Positions 9,848-19,031 are shown, numbered from the stretch's first letter. The stretch is 64,000 nt of DNA from an uncultured Sphingomonadaceae bacterium (GCA_903871605.1 CAIQHF010000001.1:18806-82805), one strand, 5' to 3'. Notes: generated by a model from the letters alone, not told the origin. A program made the numbers and translations.

Positions 9848-10249
9848 ATGATCGTCTTCGTCGGTTTGTTGCTCTCGGCTGCAACGCACGCACCCCATGA
9901 CAAGCGCTGCGACGCCGTGACGACGCCGGACCTCGTCGCCTGCGCGCAGGGCGATGAGGCGCGTGCCGACGCCGCGCTCAACGCCGCCTGGAAGATCGCG
10001 CTCGGGAAAGCCAAGGACTGGGAGGCAGGTATCGATGCCTCCGGCCGCGCGGCCAACGGCAATGCCACCTATTCGCAGGCGCTGCTGACCTCGCAACGCG
10101 CGTGGCTCGCCTATCGCGACGCGCAGTGCAGGCTCGAGGTCTACGCCAATGCCGGCGGCCACGAACTGCCGATCTATCGGCTCGGCTGCCTGGCCGAATT
10201 GACCAGGGCACGCACCAAGCAATTGCAAGATTTCGCCGGGGGCCATTGA
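9848..10249 (+). CDS. LprI/DUF1311-family protein, probably exported
   Basis: 133 residues with a short hydrophobic N-terminus (MIVFVGLLLSAATHA) that looks like a signal peptide, followed by a Cys-containing helical domain with the DUF1311 pattern: CAQGDEARADAALNAAWK, then SQRAWLAYRDAQC, then LGCLAELTRARTKQL. Members of this family include lysozyme-inhibitor-like LprI proteins of the envelope, but function is not established for most. Its stop overlaps the pccA start by one base (TGATG), so it is co-translated with a metabolic enzyme for no obvious reason. It may simply have been inserted in the operon. Confidence 0.85.
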   Translation: MIVFVGLLLSAATHAPHDKRCDAVTTPDLVACAQGDEARADAALNAAWKIALGKAKDWEAGIDASGRAANGNATYSQALLTSQRAWLAYRDAQCRLEVYANAGGHELPIYRLGCLAELTRARTKQLQDFAGGH

Positions 10250-12243
10250 TGTTCGACAAAATCCTGATCGCCAATCGCGGCGAGATCGCCTGCCGCGTCA
10301 TTCGCACTGCGAAGAAGATGGGGATCAAGACGGTCGCGGTCTATTCGGACGCCGACGCGCTTGCGCCGCATGTCCGGATGGCGGACGAGGCGGTGCGTCT
10401 CGGGCCACCGCCCGCCTCCGAAAGCTATCTGCTCGCCGATGCGATCGTCGCGGCGTGCAAGGCGACCGGCGCACAGGCGGTGCACCCGGGCTACGGCTTC
10501 CTCTCCGAGCGTGAGAGCTTCGCCAAGCTGCTCGCCGAGAACGACATCGCCTTCATCGGGCCGCCGGCCAATGCGATCGCGGCGATGGGCGACAAGATCG
10601 AGTCGAAGAAGCTCGCCAAGGCGGCGGGGGTCAATGTCGTCCCCGGCTTCTTGGGCGAGATCGACAGCACCGATCATGCGGTCGAGATCGCAGGCGGCAT
10701 CGGCTATCCGGTGATGATGAAGGCGTCGGCGGGTGGCGGCGGCAAGGGGATGCGGCTCGCCTGGTCCGAGCAGGATGTCCGCGACGGCTTCGAGGCGACC
10801 AAGCGCGAGGGTCTCGCCTCGTTCGGCGACGACCGCGTGTTCATCGAGAAGTTCATCGAGAGCCCGCGCCACATCGAGATCCAGCTGCTCGGCGATCAGC
10901 ACGGCAACATCGTCTATCTCGGCGAGCGCGAATGCTCGATCCAGCGCCGCCACCAGAAGGTCGTCGAGGAGGCGCCGTCGCCCTTCGTCACGCCCGAGAT
11001 GCGCCGCGCGATGGGCGAGCAGGCGGTCGCGCTGGCGGCCGCAGTCGGCTATTATTCGGCCGGCACCGTCGAGCTGATCGTCTCGGGCGCCGACAAGACC
11101 GGGCAGGGCTTCTACTTCCTTGAGATGAACACGCGGCTGCAGGTCGAGCATCCGGTCACCGAGGAGATCACCGGGCTCGATCTGGTCGAGCAGATGATCC
11201 GCGTCGCGTACGGGGAGAAGCTCGCGTTCACGCAGGATGACGTGACACTCAACGGTTGGGCGATGGAGAGCCGCGTCTATGCCGAGGATCCGTATCGCAA
11301 TTTCCTGCCCTCGACCGGGCGGCTGACGCGCTACGCCCCGCCGCCCGAGAGCCGGACGTCGGACGCCGTGGTGCGCGTCGATACCGGCGTGTTCGAGGGC
11401 GGCGAGGTCTCGATGTTCTACGATCCGATGATCGCCAAGCTGGTCAGCTGGGCGCCGACGCGAGAGGCCGCGATCGACCTCCAGATCGAGGCGATCGACC
11501 GCTATCAAATCGCCGGGGTCGGCACCAATCTCGATTTCCTTTCGGCGCTGGCGCAGCATCCGCGCTTCCGCTCGGGCGAGATCACCACCGGGTTCATCGC
11601 CGAGGAATATCCCGAGGGCTTTCATGGCGCGCCCGAGCAGCCGGCGACGCTGCAGGCGGTGGCCGCCGTCGTCGCGGCGATCGCCAAGCTCGACGCGACG
11701 CGCGCGCTGCGCGTCGACGGACAGCTGGGCACGCCGCTCGAGGCCTCGGATCGCTGGGTGGTGCGGATCGACGGCACCGAGCACGACGTCACGCTCGAGG
11801 CCGATGCCGCGACGATCGACGGCGCGAGCGTCAGCCTGTCGCTCGGCTATCGGCCCGGTGCGGCGATCGTCGAGGCCGAGGTCGAGGGCGAGACCTATGT
11901 CCTGCGGATCGCGCGCAAGCGTGGCTTCATGACCGTGACGACCGGCGGCCGTGCGCGGAAGGTGCAGGTCGCGCCGCCGCGCGTCGCGGCGCTCAGGCAT
12001 CACATGATCGAGAAGGTCGCGCCCGACATGTCGCGTTTCCTCGTGTCGCCGATGCCGGGTCTGCTGACGCGGCTGATGGTGCAGTTGGGCGACAAGGTCG
12101 AGGCGGGGCAGCCGCTCGCGACGGTCGAGGCGATGAAGATGGAGAATATGCTGCGCGCCGAGAAATCGGCGACGGTGTCCAAGGTCGCGGCGGGGGTCGG
12201 TGAAAGCCTTGCGATCGATCAGGTGATCCTCGAGTTCGAGTGA
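10249..12243 (+). CDS. pccA: Propionyl/acetyl-CoA carboxylase alpha subunit (biotin carboxylase plus BCCP)
   Basis: 664-residue subunit that carboxylates its own biotin with ATP and bicarbonate and delivers CO2 to PccB. The order is: biotin carboxylase N-domain from residue 1 (MFDKILIANRGEIACRV), ATP-grasp glycine loop at about residues 159-166 (SAGGGGKGM), ERECSIQRRHQK at about 226-237, a BT-type linker domain, then a C-terminal biotinyl domain with EAMKMEN, whose Lys at about residue 630 carries biotin. The start ATG overlaps the preceding stop by one base. The length agrees with other alphaproteobacterial PccA proteins. It is distal in the operon started by pccB. Confidence 0.95.
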   Translation: MFDKILIANRGEIACRVIRTAKKMGIKTVAVYSDADALAPHVRMADEAVRLGPPPASESYLLADAIVAACKATGAQAVHPGYGFLSERESFAKLLAENDIAFIGPPANAIAAMGDKIESKKLAKAAGVNVVPGFLGEIDSTDHAVEIAGGIGYPVMMKASAGGGGKGMRLAWSEQDVRDGFEATKREGLASFGDDRVFIEKFIESPRHIEIQLLGDQHGNIVYLGERECSIQRRHQKVVEEAPSPFVTPEMRRAMGEQAVALAAAVGYYSAGTVELIVSGADKTGQGFYFLEMNTRLQVEHPVTEEITGLDLVEQMIRVAYGEKLAFTQDDVTLNGWAMESRVYAEDPYRNFLPSTGRLTRYAPPPESRTSDAVVRVDTGVFEGGEVSMFYDPMIAKLVSWAPTREAAIDLQIEAIDRYQIAGVGTNLDFLSALAQHPRFRSGEITTGFIAEEYPEGFHGAPEQPATLQAVAAVVAAIAKLDATRALRVDGQLGTPLEASDRWVVRIDGTEHDVTLEADAATIDGASVSLSLGYRPGAAIVEAEVEGETYVLRIARKRGFMTVTTGGRARKVQVAPPRVAALRHHMIEKVAPDMSRFLVSPMPGLLTRLMVQLGDKVEAGQPLATVEAMKMENMLRAEKSATVSKVAAGVGESLAIDQVILEFE

Positions 12244-12251
12244 TTCGTGTG

Positions 12252-12346
12252 CCCCGGCGGAGGCCGGGTTCCAGGCCCCACCTTTCTGATCGAGCGCCGC
12301 GCCCGCCATATGCTCCGGGCCTGGGCCCCGGCTTTCGCCGGGGAAC
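12252..12346. repeat. Palindromic element, family B, downstream of pccA
   Basis: The left arm begins CCCCGGCGGAGGCCGGG (12252) and the right arm ends CCCCGGCTTTCGCCGGGGAAC (about 12326-12346), with matching GGGCCTGG/CCAGGCCC parts inside. It fills most of the 169-base gap between pccA and the next gene and could act as a transcript end for the propionate operon. There is no U tract. Confidence 0.8.
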
Positions 12347-12412
12347 CGCATTGTGGTGCGGAGCCCTCCAAACACCGGTGGCGCCGTCACGAAACCAGAC
12401 TAGGGTAACCGC

Positions 12413-13507
12413 ATGACCCCACCCGCCCGCGTCCACCTGATCGCCGCCGCGCGGCCCAATTTCATGAAGGTCGCGCCCCTCTGGCATGCGTTGTCGGCGG
12501 CGCCCGATTTCGCGCCGGTGCTGATCCATACCGGCCAGCATTACGACGCCAACATGTCCGACGCGATCTTCGCCGACCTGTCGCTGCCGCAGCCCGACCA
12601 TCATCTCGGCGTCGGCTCGGGCAGTCATGCCGAGCAGACCGGTCGCGTGATGATCGCCTATGAGTCGGTGGAGATGGCGGCGCGGCCCGACTGGCTGGTG
12701 GTGGTCGGCGACGTCAATTCGACGCTCGCCTGCGCGCTGGTCGGCGCCAAGCTGCGCATCCCGGTGGTGCATCTCGAGGCGGGGCTCCGCTCGGGCGACC
12801 GCGACATGCCCGAGGAGATCAACCGGCTCGCCACCGACGCGATCGCCGACGTGCTGTGGACACCGTCCCCCGACGGCGACGAGAATCTGCTGCGCGAAGG
12901 CTGCGCGCCCGAGCGGATCGGCAATGTCGGCAATATCATGCTCGACAGCTTCGAGCTCGTCCGCGGCAAGATCGAGGCGGCCGCCGAGCCCGCGGCGCTG
13001 GGGCTCACCGCCCCCTATGGCGTGGTGACGCTGCACCGGCCGTCCAACGTCGACGACCCCGATGCGCTCCTCGCGCTCGTCGCGGCGCTGCTGGCGGTGC
13101 AGGCGCGGTTGCCGCTGGTCTTCCCGGTGCATCCACGGACTGCGCAGCGGCTGGCGGCGGCGGGGCTCGACGAGAGACTGGCGGCGGGGGGCGTCAGGCT
13201 GATCGGGCCGTTGCCCTATATCCGTTTCATGAGCCTGGTCGCGGGCGCGAGCGCGGTGATCACCGATTCGGGCGGCATCCAGGAGGAGACGACCTATCTG
13301 GGAATCCCCTGCCTGACGCTGCGCGACAATACCGAGCGGCCGATCACGATCACGCAGGGCACCAACCGGCTGGTCAATGCCGCGACGCTGGCCGTCGCGC
13401 TCGACGACGCGCTGGCGACGCCGCGATCGGCGCGGCCGCGACCGAAAAATTGGGATGGACAGACCGCGGCGCGCTGCGTCGCGGAGCTGAGGAGACGCGC
13501 GCGATGA
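12413..13507 (+). CDS. wecB: UDP-N-acetylglucosamine 2-epimerase (non-hydrolysing)
   Basis: 364-residue cytoplasmic enzyme that interconverts UDP-GlcNAc and UDP-ManNAc for surface polysaccharide. Family marks are the N-terminal AARPNFMKVAPLWHAL, HTGQHYDANMSD, VVHLEAGLRSGDRDMPEEINR and ITDSGGIQEETTYLGIPCLTLRDNTERP. The length is standard. It lies alone among metabolic genes with no glycosyltransferases next to it; the glycosylation island is 45 kb away. The stop overlaps the next ATG by four bases, so both genes share a transcript. Confidence 0.92.
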   Translation: MTPPARVHLIAAARPNFMKVAPLWHALSAAPDFAPVLIHTGQHYDANMSDAIFADLSLPQPDHHLGVGSGSHAEQTGRVMIAYESVEMAARPDWLVVVGDVNSTLACALVGAKLRIPVVHLEAGLRSGDRDMPEEINRLATDAIADVLWTPSPDGDENLLREGCAPERIGNVGNIMLDSFELVRGKIEAAAEPAALGLTAPYGVVTLHRPSNVDDPDALLALVAALLAVQARLPLVFPVHPRTAQRLAAAGLDERLAAGGVRLIGPLPYIRFMSLVAGASAVITDSGGIQEETTYLGIPCLTLRDNTERPITITQGTNRLVNAATLAVALDDALATPRSARPRPKNWDGQTAARCVAELRRRAR

Positions 13508-14541
13508 CCGACGAGATGCTGACCCTGGTCGAGGGCGGAGCGGGCCGGATGCGGCTCAACCGGCCGCGCGCGATCCATGCGCTGACGCGCCCGATGTGCA
13601 CCGCGATGATCACCGCCTTGCAGGCGTGGCGCGGCGATGCGGCGGTCGAGGTGGTGCTGATCGACCATGCCGAGGGACGCGGCTTCTGCGCGGGCGGGGA
13701 CGTCATCCAGGCGTCGACCGACGCGGCGGTGGCGCACGCCTTTTTCCACGAGGAATACCGCCTCAACCACCTGCTCTTCACCTATGCCAAGCCGACCGTC
13801 GCGTTCATGGATGGGGTGACGATGGGCGGCGGCGTCGGAATCTCGCAGCCCTGCAAATATCGGATCGCGACCGAGAACACGATGTTCGCAATGCCCGAGA
13901 CGGGGATTGGCCTGTTTCCCGACGTCGGCGGCGGCTGGTATCTGTCGCGGCTCGCCGGCGCGATGGGCGAGTATCTGGCGTTGACCGGCGCACGGCTCGA
14001 TGGCGGCGAATGTTTCGCGCTCGGGCTGGCAACGCATTATGTGCCGTCGGCGTCGCTCGCCGCGCTCAAGGCCGCGATCGCCGCCGATCCGCAGGCGCTC
14101 GCGCGGCTGATCGAGGAGGCGGCCGTCGTGGCGCCGCCCGCGGCCATCCTCGAGCGGGCCGCGCAGATCGACGCCTTGTTCGCGCATCGCGACTATGAAG
14201 ATGTGCTGAGCGCGCTCGCAGCCGACGCATCGCCCTGGGCCGAGGCTACGCTCGGCACTTTGCGTCGCAAGTCGCCGCAAGCCTGCAAGGTGAGCCTGCG
14301 GCTCGTCCTCGACGGCCGCGACCGCACCGATTTCGCCGACGAGATGCGCGCCGAATACGGCATCGCGGTCCATGTCTGCCAGCGCCCCGATTTCGCCGAG
14401 GGCGTCCGCGCGCTGCTCGTCGATCGCGACAATCGGCCGAAATGGAATCCGGCGACCGCCGAGGGCGTCACCGAGCATATGATCGACACGATCTTCAGCC
14501 CATTATCCGACGACGAGGCGTGGACGCCGCTCGGTCGGTGA
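13504..14541 (+). CDS. 3-hydroxyisobutyryl-CoA hydrolase (crotonase fold)
   Basis: 345-residue member of the enoyl-CoA hydratase superfamily. The motif FCAGGDVIQAS and the following PETGIGLFPDVGGGWYLSRL are diagnostic for the HIBCH subgroup, which hydrolyses 3-hydroxyisobutyryl-CoA in valine breakdown, rather than for plain enoyl-CoA hydratases. Valine catabolism ends in propionyl-CoA, so the gene fits the neighbouring propionate pathway even though it follows wecB. A short enoyl-CoA hydratase/isomerase activity cannot be excluded. Start ATG overlaps the wecB stop (ATGA). Confidence 0.88.
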   Translation: MTDEMLTLVEGGAGRMRLNRPRAIHALTRPMCTAMITALQAWRGDAAVEVVLIDHAEGRGFCAGGDVIQASTDAAVAHAFFHEEYRLNHLLFTYAKPTVAFMDGVTMGGGVGISQPCKYRIATENTMFAMPETGIGLFPDVGGGWYLSRLAGAMGEYLALTGARLDGGECFALGLATHYVPSASLAALKAAIAADPQALARLIEEAAVVAPPAAILERAAQIDALFAHRDYEDVLSALAADASPWAEATLGTLRRKSPQACKVSLRLVLDGRDRTDFADEMRAEYGIAVHVCQRPDFAEGVRALLVDRDNRPKWNPATAEGVTEHMIDTIFSPLSDDEAWTPLGR

Positions 14542-14564
14542 CCGCGCGACGTCCACGAACGCGT

Positions 14565-14771
14565 TTACCAGCAGCGACGGATCCGATGGTGGTGACGCCA
14601 CACCCAGGTGCAGCGCGCATGGCCACCATGCCAGCCGTGGCCATGGCCGCCGCCATGCCAGCCGTTGCCGGGACGACCGTGGCCGGGCCCACCATGGCGA
14701 TCCGCCGAGGCGGGGGCGACGGCGATGCCGGTCACCATCAAAGCGGCGGCAGCGATTGCCAACAGGCGCAT
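14565..14771 (-). CDS. Small secreted His/Gly/Trp-rich protein, 68 aa
   Basis: A cleavable signal peptide is clear (MRLLAIAAAALMVTGIAVAP then ASA, cleavage after about residue 23). The mature part of about 45 residues is rich in His and Gly (HGGGHGHGWHGGH) and ends with a conserved-looking core, CTWVWRHHHRIRRCW, with two Cys and five basic residues. A strong Shine-Dalgarno AAGGAGA precedes the ATG at the right distance, which supports it as real. It is divergent from rnr with 112 bases between starts. Function unknown. Periplasmic metal binding is possible, as inference from the His content. Confidence 0.75.
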   Translation of the reverse strand: MRLLAIAAAALMVTGIAVAPASADRHGGPGHGRPGNGWHGGGHGHGWHGGHARCTWVWRHHHRIRRCW

Positions 14772-14883
14772 AGTCTTCTCCTTGGATATGGCGGGATGTT
14801 CCCCGTCCGTAACGAGCGATACGCGGTTAAGGTCCGTCTCGCCACAGGTGACGGCGCGGCTCCGGCGGTCTAGGCTGCGCGCG

Positions 14884-17223
14884 ATGCCCAAATCCCATGC
14901 CGCCCCCGGTCTTCCCAGCCGCGACCAGATCATGCGTTTCATCGAAACCAGCGACCAGCCCGCCGGCAAGCGCGAGATCGCGCGCGCCTTCGGGCTGCAC
15001 GCGCAGGACAAGATCAAGCTCAAGGCGCTGCTCAAGGACATGGCCGACGAGGGGCTGATCGACCTCGGCCCGGGCCGCGCCTTCCACAAGCTCGGCGGCG
15101 TGCCCAAGGTGACCGTGCTGCGGATCGTCGACATCGAGGGCGACACTGTCGTCGCGGTGCCCGAAAGCTGGGTCGCCGAGGGTCAGCCCCCGCCGCGGCT
15201 GCGCGTGATCGAGCGCGGGCGGCGCCAGTCCGCGCTCGGCGTCGGCGACCGCATCCTCGCGCGCACCGAGGAGGCCGGGCGCGGCTGGGTCGCGCATCCC
15301 TTGAAGAAGCTCGCCAAGGGCGAGGAGCAGGTGCTCGGCGTCGTCCACAAGGAGGGCGACCGGCTGTGGCTCAAGCCCGTTGACAAGAAGGAGCGGCACG
15401 ATCTCGCCATTTCGGACGCGGGCGACGCCGACGTCGGCGATCTCGTGCTCGCCGAGAAGAGCGGCCGCCCGCCCAGGATCACCGCGCGCGTCGTCGAGCG
15501 GCTCGGCGATCCGTTCGCGCCGCGCAGCTTCAGCCTGATCGCGATCCACAAATATGGCATTCCCGACGTCTTTCCCGAGGCGGCGCTCGAGGAGGCGGAG
15601 CGCAGCGCCAGGCAGTCGCTTGGAGAGGGCCGCGAGGATCTGCGCCACCTGCCGATCGTCGCGATCGATCCTTCCGACGCACGCGACCATGACGATGCGA
15701 TCTGGGCCGCGCCCGACGAGGATGCGAACAACCCGGGCGGCTGGCAGGCGATCGTCGCGATCGCCGACGTCTCCTATTATGTCCGCCCTGGCAGTGCGCT
15801 CGACAGCCAGGCGAGGAAGCGCGGCAACAGCGTCTATTTCCCCGATCGCGTCGTGCCGATGCTGCCCGAGATATTATCGGCGGACGTCTGCTCGCTGGGC
15901 GAGGGCGCCGATCGCGCCGCGCTCGCCTGCCATCTGACGGTGGATGCCGAGGGCGAGGTCAAGGGCTTCCGCTTTTCGCGCGCGCTGGTGCGGATCGGGG
16001 CGGTGATCGCCTATGAGGACGCGCAGTATGCGATCGATCAGGATTCCTCAGGCCGTTCGTCCCGAGCGCAGTCGAGGGACCAGGAGGCGGACGCGGCGCC
16101 TCTGTCCGGTGCCTCGACTGCGCTCGGCACGAACGGGGAGGGGGTGGATCGCGAAATCCTCCCCGCGCTCCGCAACCTCTGGGCCTGCTGGGCGGCGCTC
16201 GCCAGGGCGCGCGACAAGCGCGAGCCGCTCGCGCTCGATCTGCCCGAGCAGCGCGTGATGCTCGACGAGATGGGCCGGATCGCCTCGGTCGCGGCGCGCG
16301 AGCGGCTCGATGCGCACCGGCTGGTCGAGGACTTCATGATCGCCGCCAATGTCGCTGCGGCGCGCGCGCTCGAGAAGAAGCAGGCGCCGGTGATGTACCG
16401 CATCCACGAGACGCCGAGCCGCGAGAAGATGGTCGCGCTCAAGGAATATCTCGAGACGTTCGACCTGTCGCTGGCGCTCGGACAGGTCGTCCAGCCCAAG
16501 ACCTTCAACCGCATCCTGCGCGAGGTCGAGGACCGCCCCGAGCGCGCCGAGATCATGACGCAGGTGCTGCGCACGCAGATGCAGGCGGTCTATTCGCCCG
16601 CCAATGTCGGCCATTTCGGGCTGTCGCTGGGCAGCTACGCGCATTTCACCTCGCCGATCCGCCGCTATGCCGATCTGCTCGTCCACCGCGCGCTGGTCGG
16701 CGCGTACAAGCTCGCGCCCGCGGTCGACGAGACGCGGCTGTCCGGCGAGGACGCCGCACGCATGGCCGATCTCGGCGAGATCATCAGCCGCGCCGAACGC
16801 CGCGCGATGGAGGCCGAGCGCGAGACGATCGACCGCTATGTCGCCGCCTATCTCTCGACGCGTGTCGGCGAGCTGGTCGAGACGCGGATCACCGGCGTGC
16901 AGCGCTTCGGCTTCTTCGCGACGGTCGAGGGGCTGGGCGGCGACGGGCTGGTGCCCGTCTCGACGCTCGGCGCGGAGCGCTTCAGCTTTGACGAGACCGG
17001 GCATGCGCTGGTCGGCGACGACAGCGGCGAACGCTATACGCTGGGGCAGCATATCACGCTCAGATTGGTCGAGGCCAATGTCGCGAGCGGCGCGTTACGC
17101 TTCGAGCTGCCCGAGGGTGCCAATCACATGCCGATGCAGGGCGGCCGGCGACGTCCGGGTGCCAATCGGCCGATGGGTCGCCGCGGGCGGCCGGGCAATA
17201 TCCGGCATCAGGGCCGGCGATGA
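14884..17223 (+). CDS. rnr: Ribonuclease R, with an in-frame palindrome insertion
   Basis: 779-residue processive 3'-5' exoribonuclease for structured RNA. The order is: N-terminal winged helix (about residues 15-70), cold-shock-like RNA-binding domains, RNB catalytic domain with the aspartate cluster IDPSDARDHDDAIW (about 261-274), FTSPIRRYADLLVHR, and a C-terminal S1 domain (about 662-745) followed by a basic Gly/Arg-rich tail. Residues 390-418 are encoded by a family A palindrome and look like an insert between EDAQYAID and LRNLWACWAAL, in an exposed loop of the RNB domain. The start is the first ATG giving a normal N-terminus. No Shine-Dalgarno is evident. Confidence 0.94.
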   Translation: MPKSHAAPGLPSRDQIMRFIETSDQPAGKREIARAFGLHAQDKIKLKALLKDMADEGLIDLGPGRAFHKLGGVPKVTVLRIVDIEGDTVVAVPESWVAEGQPPPRLRVIERGRRQSALGVGDRILARTEEAGRGWVAHPLKKLAKGEEQVLGVVHKEGDRLWLKPVDKKERHDLAISDAGDADVGDLVLAEKSGRPPRITARVVERLGDPFAPRSFSLIAIHKYGIPDVFPEAALEEAERSARQSLGEGREDLRHLPIVAIDPSDARDHDDAIWAAPDEDANNPGGWQAIVAIADVSYYVRPGSALDSQARKRGNSVYFPDRVVPMLPEILSADVCSLGEGADRAALACHLTVDAEGEVKGFRFSRALVRIGAVIAYEDAQYAIDQDSSGRSSRAQSRDQEADAAPLSGASTALGTNGEGVDREILPALRNLWACWAALARARDKREPLALDLPEQRVMLDEMGRIASVAARERLDAHRLVEDFMIAANVAAARALEKKQAPVMYRIHETPSREKMVALKEYLETFDLSLALGQVVQPKTFNRILREVEDRPERAEIMTQVLRTQMQAVYSPANVGHFGLSLGSYAHFTSPIRRYADLLVHRALVGAYKLAPAVDETRLSGEDAARMADLGEIISRAERRAMEAERETIDRYVAAYLSTRVGELVETRITGVQRFGFFATVEGLGGDGLVPVSTLGAERFSFDETGHALVGDDSGERYTLGQHITLRLVEANVASGALRFELPEGANHMPMQGGRRRPGANRPMGRRGRPGNIRHQGRR
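16053..16136. repeat. Palindromic element, family A (84 bp), in frame inside rnr
   Basis: The left arm begins CCGTTCGTCCCGAGCGCAGT (16053) and the right arm ends CGACTGCGCTCGGCACGAAC then GG (16136). By eye 24 of 25 arm bases pair. The length of 84 bp is a multiple of three and equals the intergenic copy at 6391-6474. The encoded peptide contains STALGTNGE. Confidence 0.88.
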
Positions 17224-17236
17224 GGAAGCGGAACGG

Positions 17237-18331
17237 ATGACGGAGACCCAACCGGCGCGGCGGCAATCGGTGGCGCGCTTTGTGCTGGTGATCGCGATGA
17301 TCCTGCTCGGCGGCTGGATCATCCACGGCTTCTTCGAGGCGTTGGCATGGGCGGCGGTGATCGCGATCGCGATCGCGCCGCTTTACGCGCGGATCGAGGC
17401 GCGCTGGCCCGGGCTTCAGCGCGGGGCTCTGCTTCCCGCGCTGATGACGATGGTCGTCGGGCTCGTCGTGCTCGTCCCGATTTCGCTCGGCCTGTTCCGC
17501 GCGATCGCCGAGGCGCAGGACGTCGCGCACTGGTTCGCCAGCGCGCGCGAGAACGGGATACCCGTGCCGCAGTGGCTCATGCAACTGCCGTTCGGGCGCG
17601 ATGCGGCGGTGGCGTGGTGGCAGCAGCATCTGGCGACGCCGGAGGGCGCGCACGCGCAGTTTGCGCGCTTGGACAATGGCTCGCTGATGTATCACGGCCA
17701 GAAGATATGGTGGAGCGTGCTGCACCGCTCGGTGACCTTCTTCTTCATGCTGCTCGCGCTGTTCTTCGTGCTTCGCGACAACAAGATGCTGATCGCGCAG
17801 TTCAGGCGCGCGGGCAGCCGGCTGCTCGGCGCGTCGGGCGAGCGGATCGGGCTCCAGATCGTGCAGTCGGTGCGCGGAACGATCGACGGGCTCGTCCTGG
17901 TCGGCCTCGGCGAGGGCGCCGTGATGGCGGTCGCCTATGTCGTGCTGGGGGTCCCGCACCCGATCCTGCTGGGCGTCGCGACCGCGGTCGCGGCGATGAT
18001 CCCGTTCGGCGCGGCGCTGATGTATCTGATCGCGGGCGCCGAACTGCTGATGACCGGCTCGGTCACCGCGGCGATCGTGGTGGTGGTGATCGGTCTGGCG
18101 GTGGTGGCCGTCGCGGATCATTTTCTGCGCCCGGTTCTGATCGGCGGGGCGACGCGCCTGCCCTTCATCTGGGTGCTGATCGGCATATTGGGCGGGGTCG
18201 AGACGCTCGGGCTGCTCGGGCTGTTCGTCGGCCCGGCGACGATGGCGGTGCTGGTGATGCTGTGGCGCGAATATGTCGAGCACGACCCGTCCGGCGCGCC
18301 CGTTCCGGTCGCCGCGCCGCCGCAGCCCTAG
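17237..18331 (+). CDS. AI-2E family transporter (PerM/TqsA type)
   Basis: 364-residue inner-membrane protein of the AI-2E/UPF0118 family. Hydrophobic helices occur near residues 13-55, 60-85 and 155-175, with a dense block from about 205 to 350 containing [21 protein letters not shown] and [24 protein letters not shown], the family hallmark. A soluble stretch at about residues 85-155 is the usual periplasmic loop. Substrates vary in this family (quorum signals, ions), so none is assigned. It starts 13 bases after rnr and its end overlaps the 3' end of the convergent dcd gene by four bases. Confidence 0.9.
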   Translation: MTETQPARRQSVARFVLVIAMILLGGWIIHGFFEALAWAAVIAIAIAPLYARIEARWPGLQRGALLPALMTMVVGLVVLVPISLGLFRAIAEAQDVAHWFASARENGIPVPQWLMQLPFGRDAAVAWWQQHLATPEGAHAQFARLDNGSLMYHGQKIWWSVLHRSVTFFFMLLALFFVLRDNKMLIAQFRRAGSRLLGASGERIGLQIVQSVRGTIDGLVLVGLGEGAVMAVAYVVLGVPHPILLGVATAVAAMIPFGAALMYLIAGAELLMTGSVTAAIVVVVIGLAVVAVADHFLRPVLIGGATRLPFIWVLIGILGGVETLGLLGLFVGPATMAVLVMLWREYVEHDPSGAPVPVAAPPQP

Positions 18332-18882
18332 AGCCGCGGCAGCGTCACCCCGCGCTGGCCCATATATTTGCCCGCGCGGTCGGCATAGCTGACCTCGCAG
18401 GGCTCGTTGCCGAGCAGGAACAGGAACTGGCATGCGCCTTCGTTCGCATAGACCTTGGCGGGCAGCGGCGTCGTGTTGGAGAATTCGAGCGTGACATGCC
18501 CCTCCCAGCCGGGTTCGAGCGGCGTCACGTTGACGATGATCCCGCAGCGCGCATAGGTCGACTTGCCGAGGCAGATCACGAGCACGTCGCGCGGCACCCG
18601 GAAATATTCGACCGTCCGCGCGAGCGCGAAGCTGTTGGGCGGGATGATGCAGCAGTCGGTCTTGCGATCGACGAAGCTGTTCGATGCGAAATTCTTGGGA
18701 TCGACCGTCGCGGAATCGACATTGGTGAAGATCTTGAACTCGTCGGCGACGCGCGCGTCATAGCCGTAGGAGGAGAGTCCGTAGCTGATGCAGCCCTCGG
18801 CGCGCTGCGCCTCGACGAACGGCTCGATCATGCCATGTTCGAGCGCCTGCTCGCGGATCCAGCGATCGGATTGGACGGACAT
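18328..18882 (-). CDS. dcd: dCTP deaminase
   Basis: 184-residue enzyme that deaminates dCTP to dUTP, the source of dUMP for thymidylate synthesis. Family motifs are [68 protein letters not shown] and the C-terminal [13 protein letters not shown]. Length is normal. The start at 18882 has AGGAG seven bases upstream. It is convergent with the AI-2E gene, overlapping it by four bases. Confidence 0.96.
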   Translation of the reverse strand: MSVQSDRWIREQALEHGMIEPFVEAQRAEGCISYGLSSYGYDARVADEFKIFTNVDSATVDPKNFASNSFVDRKTDCCIIPPNSFALARTVEYFRVPRDVLVICLGKSTYARCGIIVNVTPLEPGWEGHVTLEFSNTTPLPAKVYANEGACQFLFLLGNEPCEVSYADRAGKYMGQRGVTLPRL

Positions 18883-19031
18883 TGGCGCTCCTGCGGCGGG
18901 ACGGTAACCGGCGGCAGCTTTCGCGGCTGGCGGCGGCGGGGGCAAGGGGGTTTGGCGATGCGCCCGACGATCGGGGTAGTGCGGAGACTAGGATTGAGAC
19001 GACGGTAACCTTGCCAACTTATCGTGGCGGA

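Noticed and set aside
10174..12390. A 738-codon open frame opposite pccA, and similarly long frames opposite carB (37376-39730), mfd (20613-23555) and pccB (3059-4903)
   Set aside because: They are antisense shadows produced by the strong G/C bias at third codon positions. They have low-complexity Arg/His/Asp composition and no recognisable domain, and each is opposite a well-identified gene.
16040..16145. A frameshift or sequencing error in rnr explaining the odd residues
   Set aside because: The frame is continuous on both sides, and the odd segment is exactly bounded by inverted arms of a repeat that recurs elsewhere, so an insertion explains it better.
18901..19010. The two ACGGTAACC copies as a defined operator
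   Set aside because: Two nine-base words 101 bases apart are weak evidence. One lies next to the divergent dcd start, and no regulator gene is nearby.
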